Part shown: piece after piece, positions 6,970-13,414 of the stretch
How the letters are laid out: each line of letters begins with the position of its first letter
How positions within the stretch are numbered: the stretch's first letter is position 1
Assembly (NCBI GenBank): GCA_900554595.1
Contig: USHZ01000034.1
Span: 1 to 13,435 of the forward strand
Length of the DNA stretch: 13,435 nucleotides
Direction: 5' to 3'
Source: an uncultured Collinsella sp.
Lineage (GTDB): Bacteria > Actinomycetota > Coriobacteriia > Coriobacteriales > Coriobacteriaceae
Program-made: the position numbers and the translations under genes
Notes under the pieces: model-generated
Database searches by the model: none
Told to the model about the DNA's origin: nothing
The model's input: only the letters and a program-made list of their open reading frames with translations

Positions 6970-8366
6970 GCAAGTTGTCTCCCGCGCGCAAGCTTGCGCT
7001 CGATGTGTTGATGGAGGCCGATCGCCGCGGTATGTACGCACGCGACGTGTTGTCCTCCCGCGCTTCCGCCAAGGCCATTGACCAGCGCGATTCCGCTTTT
7101 GCCGCGCGTTTGGCGCTCGGTGTTGCAGCCACGCAGGGCATTTTGGATGAATTGCTCGATCAGTTTTTGGATAAGCCCAAAAAGGTCGCGCCGCGTGTTC
7201 GTATGGCGCTTCGTATCTCGGCCTTCGAGATGCTCTACCTGCATACGCCGGGCCGCGTTGCCGTGAGCCAGGGTGTTGAGCTGGTGCGCAGCGGTGCTAA
7301 GTCTGCCGCGGGCCTGGCTAACGCGGTGCTGCACAAGGTCGCGGACAACGTTGAGGACTTTGCCATGGCATCCGACGTGGATGAGTCCGAGCGCCGTCTG
7401 GTTCGCCTGTCTCGTTTGATGGGTCTTCCTCGCTGGCTGTGCGCTCGCATTATGGCGTCGTTCGATACGCCCGAGGGCGTGCTCAACTTTGCCGGTAATC
7501 TTGCGCCCGCGCCGCTTGCTCTGCACGAGAATGCGTTTGCGACCAAGGCCGACCCGTATATCTCGCAGCTCGTTGCGCCAGTCTTTCCGGGCTGCCATGC
7601 TCCGGTCGATGCGCAGGTCACGGTTGCATCGGGCGTGTTTGAGCGTGCCGCCGCGGTTGCCTCGGACCTCAACGCTCAGCTCATCGCCACTGCGGCGACG
7701 CGTCCCGGTCGTTGCCTGGAGATTGGCGCCGGTCGCGGCACTAAGACCTATGTGATGATGTGCCAGGCCAAGCGTGCCGGGTACGAGCGTCGGCATACCG
7801 CGCTCGATCTGCACGATCGTAAATGTGATCAGAATCTCGCGCGCCTGCACAAGGCGGGCATCTCGGGTGTTCGTACGGTGTCAGGCGATGCCTGCGAGCT
7901 CAATGAGGTGCTTACGTCGTTTGATGCCATGCTTGGCGAGCCCGCCCTGTTCGACACGGTGTTTATCGATGCGCCGTGCTCTGGCACCGGCACCATGCGC
8001 CGTCATCCCGAGATTCCGTGGCGCCTGACCGAGAACGACGTTACGACCGAGCTGCCCCGTCTGCAGCTGACGATGCTCAAGGAAGCAGCCGCGCGCGTGG
8101 CTGCCGGCGGTGAGCTTATCTATGCCACCTGCTCGGTTTTTGATGAAGAGAACACGCGGGTCGTGGATGCTTTCCTGGCTTCTCCCGAGGGCGCCGGCTT
8201 TACCGTGGCACCGCTCTCCGAAGCCCAGATTCTGCAGCTGCCCGAGTTCGCCCAAGCCAAGAAGCTCGTCTCCGTTCGCCAAAACGACCGCGGCCTCTTC
8301 CAAAGCGTCCCCGTAAACGCCGACTCCTACGACGGCCACTTCTGTGCCCGCCTGATCCACAAGTAA
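6966..8366 (+). CDS. rsmB: 16S rRNA (cytosine-967-C5)-methyltransferase, RsmB/NOL1/NOP2/Sun family
   Basis: SAM-dependent enzyme that methylates a cytosine of 16S rRNA. The protein is 466 residues. The N-terminal NusB-like helical domain (about 1-130) is followed by the methyltransferase domain. DAPCSGTG (335-342) and ATCSV (387-391) supply the two family cysteines, C338 and C389; in this family the second is the nucleophile and the first helps release product. The SAM-binding motif I is unusual, CLEIGAGRGTKT at 250-261 instead of the common CAAPGGKT form. The ATG at 6966 overlaps the fmt TGA, implying translational coupling; a GTG 15 nt earlier has no advantage. The last 34 codons are very C-ending (26 by hand count), unlike the start of fmt. 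RsmB is preferred over a paralogue because of its place next to fmt and its NusB-like domain. Confidence 0.92.
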   Translation: MSKLSPARKLALDVLMEADRRGMYARDVLSSRASAKAIDQRDSAFAARLALGVAATQGILDELLDQFLDKPKKVAPRVRMALRISAFEMLYLHTPGRVAVSQGVELVRSGAKSAAGLANAVLHKVADNVEDFAMASDVDESERRLVRLSRLMGLPRWLCARIMASFDTPEGVLNFAGNLAPAPLALHENAFATKADPYISQLVAPVFPGCHAPVDAQVTVASGVFERAAAVASDLNAQLIATAATRPGRCLEIGAGRGTKTYVMMCQAKRAGYERRHTALDLHDRKCDQNLARLHKAGISGVRTVSGDACELNEVLTSFDAMLGEPALFDTVFIDAPCSGTGTMRRHPEIPWRLTENDVTTELPRLQLTMLKEAAARVAAGGELIYATCSVFDEENTRVVDAFLASPEGAGFTVAPLSEAQILQLPEFAQAKKLVSVRQNDRGLFQSVPVNADSYDGHFCARLIHK

Positions 8367-8372
8367 CCACTA

Positions 8373-8439
8373 AGTTGCGGTGATATAGGGATTGAATAGC
8401 AGCATCTACCCGCCAAACAGTCCTTATTTCACCGCAACT
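8373..8439 (+). repeat. 67-bp palindromic element, copy 1
   Basis: The 22-nt arms 8373-8394 (AGTTGCGGTGATATAGGGAT...) and 8418-8439 (CAGTCCTTATTTCACCGCAA...) pair with one true mismatch and two G-T pairs. They surround a 23-nt loop. It begins 6 nt after the rsmB stop. There is no T-run on the plus side, so it is not a classical terminator. The second copy lies at 8715-8781 in the opposite orientation and has exactly the same arm and loop lengths. Confidence 0.85.
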
Positions 8440-8441
8440 CA

Positions 8442-8714
8442 GAAGGTCGTGCGAGTGGAGATCGCAATGGCGGTAAAGAGTGGTAATAAAAGCCCCGTCT
8501 CTTACTTGCTGTAATCAAAAGCAGGGCGGATTACGGGGCTAGATTGGTGATGTCCGACCATAGCAAAAATGACCTAAATAAAACCGCAGGTAGATGGCTT
8601 GTTGAAATTTGCTAATTACTGGAATGGATAGAGGTTGTCAATTCAGCCCCGTAATCCGGTAGGGTTTTGAAATGTTACAAACTTAGCATCAGCCCGAAAT
8701 CCAATCTATAGAAA
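8442..8714. other. Gene-free stretch between the two 67-bp elements
   Basis: No convincing gene is present. It is more AT-rich than the flanking genes and has stops in all frames. It holds nested inverted repeats built on AGCCCCGTAATCCG. AGCCCCGT at 8491-8498 pairs with ACGGGGCT at 8533-8540; on the minus strand this hairpin is followed by TTTATT and could terminate leftward transcripts. A 15-codon frame at 8467-8514 follows a GGAG but has no other support. Confidence 0.6.
8527..8658. repeat. 14-bp perfect inverted repeat flanking about 104 bp
   Basis: CGGATTACGGGGCT (8527-8540) is the exact reverse complement of AGCCCCGTAATCCG (8645-8658). A third partial copy of the same word, AGCCCCGT, is at 8491-8498. 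The repeat lies inside the segment bounded by the two 67-bp palindromes, so it may be part of one composite structure or another small insertion. No coding capacity is seen between the arms. Confidence 0.7.
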
Positions 8715-8781
8715 AGTTGCGGTGAAATAGTTCCTGTTTGGGCGTTGAATGGGCTGATTCAGGAACTATTTCACCGCAACT
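8715..8781 (-). repeat. 67-bp palindromic element, copy 2 (inverted relative to copy 1)
   Basis: The 22-nt arms 8715-8736 and 8760-8781 (AGTTGCGGTGAAATAGTTCC... and its complement) pair perfectly around a 23-nt loop. Read on the minus strand, its loop matches that of copy 1 at about 13 of 23 positions and shares the CCAAACAG junction, so it is the same family in reverse orientation. It lies 34 nt downstream of the fmdB-type stop. On the minus strand the stem is followed by TTTC, giving a run of four T. It may therefore also serve as that gene's terminator. Confidence 0.9.
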
Positions 8782-8815
8782 CATAGGGAAATCTGGGTAG
8801 CGGAACCGCTTGTCG

Positions 8816-9052
8816 CTAGTGGTTGTGTGGGCAGTTGGCGCAGCAGCCGTTGGTGGCGCTGGTGCTGGAACCACCGCTGCGCTGGTCGGTGTTGTAGAAG
8901 CCGCTGCCCTCAAACTTGATGCCGCTGGCCGAGAACGTCTTGGCCGCCGGAGCGCCGCAGCTCGGGCACACGACCTCGGGGGTCTCGGACATGGGATGCT
9001 CAACCTCAAATACGTTGCCGCAGCTCGAGCACTTGTAATCGTAGCGTGCCAT
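8816..9052 (-). CDS. Small FmdB-family zinc-ribbon protein
   Basis: A 78-residue protein of the FmdB/regulatory zinc-ribbon family, members of which are widespread and mostly uncharacterised. It starts MARYDYKCSSCG. Two CxxC knuckles (C8/C11 and C29/C32) should bind one zinc. The segment KTFSASGIKFEGSGFYNTD (38-56) is the usual conserved tail of the family. After a Ser/Gly/Thr linker the protein ends in a Cys/His-rich CCANCPHNH (70-78), which could bind a second metal; that is inference. AAGGAAG lies 5 nt before the ATG. It is co-directional with the glucanotransferase fusion, 88 bp downstream of it, with a terminator hairpin between them. No substrate or pathway can be assigned. Confidence 0.88.
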   Translation of the reverse strand: MARYDYKCSSCGNVFEVEHPMSETPEVVCPSCGAPAAKTFSASGIKFEGSGFYNTDQRSGGSSTSATNGCCANCPHNH

Positions 9053-9074
9053 AATACTTCCTTTTCAGCACAAA

Positions 9075-9096
9075 GCGGGCAGATCGCTCTGCCCGC
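9075..9096 (-). terminator. Terminator after the GH13-GH77 gene
   Basis: GCGGGCAGA (9075-9083) pairs perfectly with TCTGCCCGC (9088-9096) around a 4-nt loop. On the minus strand it is followed by TTTGTG. It lies 44 nt past the fusion gene's stop and just upstream of the fmdB-type ribosome site. The T-run is short, so termination may be partial. Confidence 0.65.
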
Positions 9097-9140
9097 ATAA
9101 ATTCAAACAGCTGTAACTGTACCCTATATCGGGGGTTTTA

Positions 9141-12100
9141 TCACGCTTCGCCCCAGAATCTATGGGTGTTGCGCAGGAGCTGTGCAGTTTTGCCCTCGGC
9201 GGCCGCAACGTCGGCCTCATCGGCCTGCCAGGTCCAGTTGCCCGTGGCGACACCCGGCACGTTCATGCGCGCGTCGTCGCTAAGCCCCAGAACATCCTGC
9301 AGCGGCATCATCACCAGGGGAGCGTCGCTTGCCAGCGCGTCGTTCATCAGCTTGGCCGCCACCTCAACACCGCTCGGCTCGTCGCCGCCTGCGAAGGAGC
9401 GCGTGCACCAACCGGCGAGCGTCGACGTGTCGTGCGTCGAGGTGTATAGAATCTTGCCCGGCGTTGGATGCACGCCGCAGCGAACGTCGTAATCGCTAAA
9501 CTCCAGCACGTCCATGCCGGGGAAGCCGCAGGTCGAAGCCATGGCGCGAACACCGGGCGTCAGGTAGCCTAGGTCCTCGGCGATAAAGTTGAGCGGACCC
9601 AGCTCGTCAAAGGCGGTTTGGAACAGGTCCTTGCCCGGACCCGCCAGCCAGCGGCCGTCGGCGCAGGCTTTGCCTGCGGGAATGCTAAAGTAGCTGTGGA
9701 AGCCCAGGAAGTGGTCCAGGCGCACACGGTCGTAGAGCGAGAACGCGCGACGCAGGCGGTCCATCCACCAGCGGTAGCCGTTCTGCTTCATGTGGTCCCA
9801 GCGGAACGTCGGATTGCCCCACACCTGGCCCTCGGGCGCAAAGTTATCGGGCGGCGCACCGGAGATCTCGATTGCCTTGCCGGTATCGGAAAGCCAGAAG
9901 TTTTCGGGCTCGCTCCACGCGTCGGCCGAATCGTCCGAAACGTACATGGGAATGTCGCCGATGACCTCGATGCCCTTCTTGTGCGCATAGTTCATGAGCT
10001 CGCACCAGGCAAGGTCAAAGCGGTACTGCATGTACGCCTGCAGCTCTGCCTCGTCGTGGAAACGCTTGTCGTCAATCAGATGCTCGTTGTAGCGCGCGAC
10101 ATCGGCCGGCCAATCGTGGCGCGACTCGCCCTCAAAGTACTTCTTAACGGCCATGTAGACGCAGTACTTCTCGAGCCAATCGGCGTTGCGATGTTTAAAC
10201 GCCGTGTAGAGCGGGTCTGCATCCTCGCCGCCACGGGCCTTCCAAGTCTCAAAGTCGGCCGCCAGCTCTTCTTGGCTCTCGGGCAGCAGGTCAATATTGC
10301 CCGCAAAGGCCGAAGGCCCAGCGTAAGGGGAGCGGAAGAAGTCCGTCGGGTTGACGGGCAGGACCTGCCAGTAGCGCATACCCATAGCGGCCAGATGGTC
10401 GATAAAGCGACGCGTGGGTGCGCCGATCGTGCCGGGCTTGCCATCGTCGGTGGGCACCGAGGTGATATGGCACACAACGCCCGCGCCGTGATCGAGCGGC
10501 TCCTGCAGGCGCTGCTCGGCATGGTGATAGATGATCGACGAGCCCAGCGGATACAGATCGAGCGTGACCGTACCGTTGTGTATCTCGCACTCGCGACCGC
10601 TGATGACGTCACTCGCGCATTCGCCGAGCGCCGGAATCGTCACGCGGTGCGAATTGCGCAGACTGCGGTTGATGATAACCGTCGCGGACTCGCCATCCTT
10701 GCCCGTGCGGTTGTAGGCCAGCACCTCGTCGTTGAGCGCGAAGGCCTTGATCTCGCCGTCGATCATAAACGGCAGTGCGCGGCGTACGGCGGAGGCGTTC
10801 TTGACAATAGCCAGCGTGTCGAAGTCGTGCAGGTCTTCCTTCAAGGGCAAGGTGCGGCGGTTGCCCGGATCGGTAAGGCCCTCCAGGCCGTACTCGTCGC
10901 CGTAGTAGATCGAAGGCACGCCGGGGAAGGTCATCTGCATGAGCGTGGCGAGCCAAAAACGGCTCTTGGCCAGGCCCATCGAGTTCTCGTCCAGACGCCA
11001 CTTGCTGCGCTCGCACTCGGGTAGCTGCGACTCGTCGGGGCCGCCGCCGAGCACCGAGATGATGCGCGGGCGGTCGTGGCTCGAAAGCAAATTGAGCGCG
11101 CAGGACAATGCCTCGCTCGGGTAGTTCTCGCGCAGGGTTTCGATATCCTCAGCTGCCTGGTAGGCGTTCTTATATCCCATCAAAAAGCCGATGACCATGT
11201 CGCGGAAGGGGTAATCCATAGCAGAGTCCAGCTCGGATCCCTGCAGATAGCGGCGCAGATGGCCGTAGCTAATTTTGTTTGAGGCGTCTTCCCAGACTTC
11301 GCCGAGCAACAGCGCATCAGGCTTTTCGGCAAGTACGGCCTTCTTGATCTCGGCTAGGAAATCGTCCGAAAGCTCGTCGGCGACGTCCAGGCGCCAGCCA
11401 TGAGCGCCGGCACGTAGCCATTTACGGATCACGCCGTCCTTGCCCAGGAGCCGCTCGCGTACCAGCTCGGAGCTCTCATTGATGGCGGGCATGTTGCCCA
11501 CGCCCCACCAGCAGTCGTACGAGCCGTCCTCGTGGAAATAAAACGCATCGCGCCACGGCGAGTCCTCACTCTGCCACGCGCCCACGCCGGGGTAGTTGCC
11601 GTAGCGGTTGAAATAGATCGAGTCATCGCCCGTATGGTTAAAGACGCCGTCCAGGATGATGGAGATGCCCAGCTTCTCGGCTGCCTGGCATAGCTCGGTA
11701 AAGTCCTGCTCAGTGCCCAGGATCGGGTCGATCTTGGTGTAGTCGGCCGTGTCGTAGCGGTGATTGCTCGCGGCTTCAAAGATGGGGTTGAGGTAGATGG
11801 CCGTAAAGCCCAGCTCCGCGATGCGGGGCAGGTCATTTTGGATACCCTTGAGCGAGCCGCCGTAGAAGTCCCAGGTCTTGATGGAGCCGTCCTCGGCGCG
11901 CTCGTATACGGGCGGCTCGTTCCAGTCCTCGATCATGCGGCGCTGGATTCCGTTGCGCGGTTTTTCGACCTCGGCCAGCGTGCGCTCGCGCCAGTTTTCG
12001 TCGCGGGCATAGCGGTCGGGGAAGATCTGGTACACCATGCCGCGCTCGTACCAGGCGGGGCGGTTCTTGCGGTGCTTATAGACGGTAATCTGGAAGGACG

Positions 12101-12437
12101 GCACCTCGGCGTAGTCGTAGGTTACGCCCTCGCCGCCGGTGCGGCCCTGCGGCGCGCCCAGGCGAACCTCGGGCTGGCCCTCGATATTGCAGATAAAGCT
12201 GTACCAGATAAGACAGGGCTCGGTGCACTCAAGCTCTACGGTAAATATGCCGTCGCCCTCGTGCGTCATGGGATACAGAGACTCACCGATCTCATCGACC
12301 CAAGTGCGCAGCGTAAGCGTTGCCTGGTTGGGATCGGCATCCTCCAAAATCACCGAGAGCGAAACGGAAGTTCCAGTGGTCACAGCGCCAAACGGAGTGC
12401 GAAACTGCGGCAGACGGCTGTTGTGAATCAATCTCAT
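9141..12437 (-). CDS. malQ: GH13 alpha-amylase/neopullulanase fused to GH77 4-alpha-glucanotransferase
   Basis: A 1098-residue cytoplasmic two-enzyme fusion with no signal peptide. Residues 1-120 form a beta-rich N-domain as in neopullulanases. A GH13 barrel follows from about 130 (GMVYQIFPDRYARD), with DGVFNH (263-268), nucleophile D351 in GWRLDVAD, acid/base E380 in LLGEVWED and D455 in SSHDRPR. A C-domain runs to about 640. The GH77 half begins near 645: RYWQVLPVNPTDFF (688-701), GDIPMYVSDDSADAW (827-841), D908 in DRVRLDHF, E954 in IAEDLG and D1003 in THDTST. All six catalytic residues are present. It should cut alpha-1,4 (possibly 1,6) links in maltodextrin or glycogen and transfer glucan segments between chains. 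The Shine-Dalgarno is weak; the start fits family N-termini. A palindrome precedes it. Confidence 0.95.
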   Translation of the reverse strand: MRLIHNSRLPQFRTPFGAVTTGTSVSLSVILEDADPNQATLTLRTWVDEIGESLYPMTHEGDGIFTVELECTEPCLIWYSFICNIEGQPEVRLGAPQGRTGGEGVTYDYAEVPSFQITVYKHRKNRPAWYERGMVYQIFPDRYARDENWRERTLAEVEKPRNGIQRRMIEDWNEPPVYERAEDGSIKTWDFYGGSLKGIQNDLPRIAELGFTAIYLNPIFEAASNHRYDTADYTKIDPILGTEQDFTELCQAAEKLGISIILDGVFNHTGDDSIYFNRYGNYPGVGAWQSEDSPWRDAFYFHEDGSYDCWWGVGNMPAINESSELVRERLLGKDGVIRKWLRAGAHGWRLDVADELSDDFLAEIKKAVLAEKPDALLLGEVWEDASNKISYGHLRRYLQGSELDSAMDYPFRDMVIGFLMGYKNAYQAAEDIETLRENYPSEALSCALNLLSSHDRPRIISVLGGGPDESQLPECERSKWRLDENSMGLAKSRFWLATLMQMTFPGVPSIYYGDEYGLEGLTDPGNRRTLPLKEDLHDFDTLAIVKNASAVRRALPFMIDGEIKAFALNDEVLAYNRTGKDGESATVIINRSLRNSHRVTIPALGECASDVISGRECEIHNGTVTLDLYPLGSSIIYHHAEQRLQEPLDHGAGVVCHITSVPTDDGKPGTIGAPTRRFIDHLAAMGMRYWQVLPVNPTDFFRSPYAGPSAFAGNIDLLPESQEELAADFETWKARGGEDADPLYTAFKHRNADWLEKYCVYMAVKKYFEGESRHDWPADVARYNEHLIDDKRFHDEAELQAYMQYRFDLAWCELMNYAHKKGIEVIGDIPMYVSDDSADAWSEPENFWLSDTGKAIEISGAPPDNFAPEGQVWGNPTFRWDHMKQNGYRWWMDRLRRAFSLYDRVRLDHFLGFHSYFSIPAGKACADGRWLAGPGKDLFQTAFDELGPLNFIAEDLGYLTPGVRAMASTCGFPGMDVLEFSDYDVRCGVHPTPGKILYTSTHDTSTLAGWCTRSFAGGDEPSGVEVAAKLMNDALASDAPLVMMPLQDVLGLSDDARMNVPGVATGNWTWQADEADVAAAEGKTAQLLRNTHRFWGEA

Positions 12438-12460
12438 AGTACGGTCCAGTTCAATAGAAT

Positions 12461-12478
12461 CATGGCCTGCTGGCCATG
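12461..12478. promoter_or_regulatory. Perfect palindrome upstream of the GH13-GH77 gene
   Basis: CATGGCC (12461-12467) and GGCCATG (12472-12478) are perfect inverted repeats around TGCT. They lie 24-41 nt before the start codon, between the likely -10 box and the gene. It could be an operator for a sugar-responsive repressor or a leader-RNA hairpin. The sequence alone cannot separate these. Confidence 0.45.
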
Positions 12479-12498
12479 GGCTTTACGCACAGGTTATA

Positions 12499-12528
12499 AG
12501 TATATCTGTTGCACACAGGGTGTATAAA
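12499..12528 (-). promoter_or_regulatory. Possible promoter of the GH13-GH77 gene
   Basis: The minus strand reads TATACT at 12499-12504. TTTATA at 12523-12528 stands as a weak -35 box with an 18-nt spacer. The transcript would begin near 12492, giving a leader of about 55 nt that contains the palindrome. The surrounding AT-rich patch stands out from the GC-rich genes on each side. Confidence 0.35.
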
Positions 12529-12592
12529 CAACATCCGTTTACCATCGGCGAACGGCTGTCCTAGAAAATCGTTTTACCAACTATCCACAGAG

Positions 12593-12619
12593 AAGGGGCG
12601 CCCGGTTGGAGCGCCCCTT
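12593..12619 (-). terminator. Terminator after the Ala/Lys/Thr-rich gene
   Basis: AAGGGGCGC (12593-12601) and GCGCCCCTT (12611-12619) pair perfectly over 9 bp around a 9-nt loop. Read leftward, the stem is followed by CTCTGTGG, so the T-tract is poor. Its place, 36 nt beyond the stop at 12656 and before the next leftward promoter, supports a terminator role. Confidence 0.6.
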
Positions 12620-12655
12620 GCTTAGGGTTTGATGAGGTTTTGGATCGTCTGTGGG

Positions 12656-13390
12656 TTAGCGGCGCTTGCGGGTGGCCGTTGCCTTGCGTACGGAGGTCTT
12701 CTTGGTCGGAGCCTTTTCCTCAGTGGGAGCGGCGGGGGAGACCGGGGCCTTCTTGGCGGGCTCGGGCTTGGCCTTTACCTCGGCCTTGGGCTCCTCTTTG
12801 GCAGCAGCGGGCTTAGTCTCTGCCTTGGGAGTTGCGGTCTTTGCCGTTGTCTTCTTGGTTGCCGACGTGCGCTTGCGCGTGGTGGTCTTGGCGGCCGGCT
12901 TAGCCTCGACAGCTTCCTCAGCCTTAGGCGCAGCGGGCGTCTCCTCGACTTTGGCGGCCGGTTTAGCGGCTGCCTTGGTTGTGGCGGCCTTCTTGGTCGT
13001 CGACTTCGTAGCCGTGGTCTTCTTGGCGGTCGTTGTCTTGGACGCGGTCGTCTTCTTGGCAGCGGTCTTGGCCGGAGCCTTTGCCGCAGGCTTTGTCTCG
13101 GCGGCGGCCTCAGCCTTTACCTCGGGAGCAGCCTTGGCCTCGGCCTCGGCGGCTTTCTTGGCTGCGGCGGTGGTGCGCTTGCGCGTGGTCGCTGCCTTGG
13201 CGGTAGTTGCCTTGGCAGCGGTAGCCTTGGTTGCCGCTGCCTTGGTCGCAGTGGCCTTTTTAGTCGTCGTCTTACGCGTCATGGCCTTCTTTGCCGTAGG
13301 CTTCGAAGCCGGCTTCTTCTCAGCCTTGGGCTCCTCAGCAGCAGCGGGCGCCTCAACAACCGGCTCGGCCTTGGGCTCGGGCTCGGCCAC
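12656..13390 (-). CDS. Ala/Lys/Thr-rich basic protein, histone-like; 5' end uncertain
   Basis: At least 244 residues of low-complexity sequence. Basic Lys/Ala/Thr blocks (about 25-80, 100-147 and 166-190) alternate with acidic Ala/Glu/Pro linkers (2-24, 81-99, 148-165 and 190-211). RKRT occurs at 70-73 and 172-175, and the protein ends RKRR. There is no folded domain, signal peptide or membrane segment. Composition resembles Lys/Ala-rich tails of actinobacterial HU, chlamydial Hc2 or AlgP-like proteins, so binding to DNA or RNA is plausible but unproven. The start is unclear: the first in-frame start codon is GTG at 13390 with no good ribosome site, the first ATG is residue 37 (13282), and the frame is open to AAA at 13414 after an in-frame TAG. 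The true protein may begin beyond the window. Confidence 0.6.
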   Translation of the reverse strand: MAEPEPKAEPVVEAPAAAEEPKAEKKPASKPTAKKAMTRKTTTKKATATKAAATKATAAKATTAKAATTRKRTTAAAKKAAEAEAKAAPEVKAEAAAETKPAAKAPAKTAAKKTTASKTTTAKKTTATKSTTKKAATTKAAAKPAAKVEETPAAPKAEEAVEAKPAAKTTTRKRTSATKKTTAKTATPKAETKPAAAKEEPKAEVKAKPEPAKKAPVSPAAPTEEKAPTKKTSVRKATATRKRR

Positions 13391-13414
13391 AACCTCGGGC
13401 TCGGCCTCAACTTT

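Noticed and set aside
8467..8514. 15-codon frame after a GGAG in the noncoding segment
   Set aside because: Could be a leader peptide, but the length is within chance, it runs into the inverted repeat, and no downstream gene would use it.
8367..8815. tRNA, other structured RNA gene or CRISPR array in the longest gap
   Set aside because: I find no tRNA arm or TTCGA-type loop and no regularly spaced repeat-spacer pattern; the repeats are two inverted palindromes.
9618..11024. 468-residue plus-strand frame over the glucan enzyme
   Set aside because: Antisense shadow of the GH13-GH77 gene; low-complexity Val/Ala/Leu-rich translation.
12519..12589. Two near-matches to the DnaA box (minus-strand TTATACACC at 12519-12527, plus-strand CTATCCACA at 12581-12589)
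   Set aside because: Each differs from TTATNCACA by one base, and two sites are too few to call an origin; no dnaA, dnaN or rpmH is nearby.
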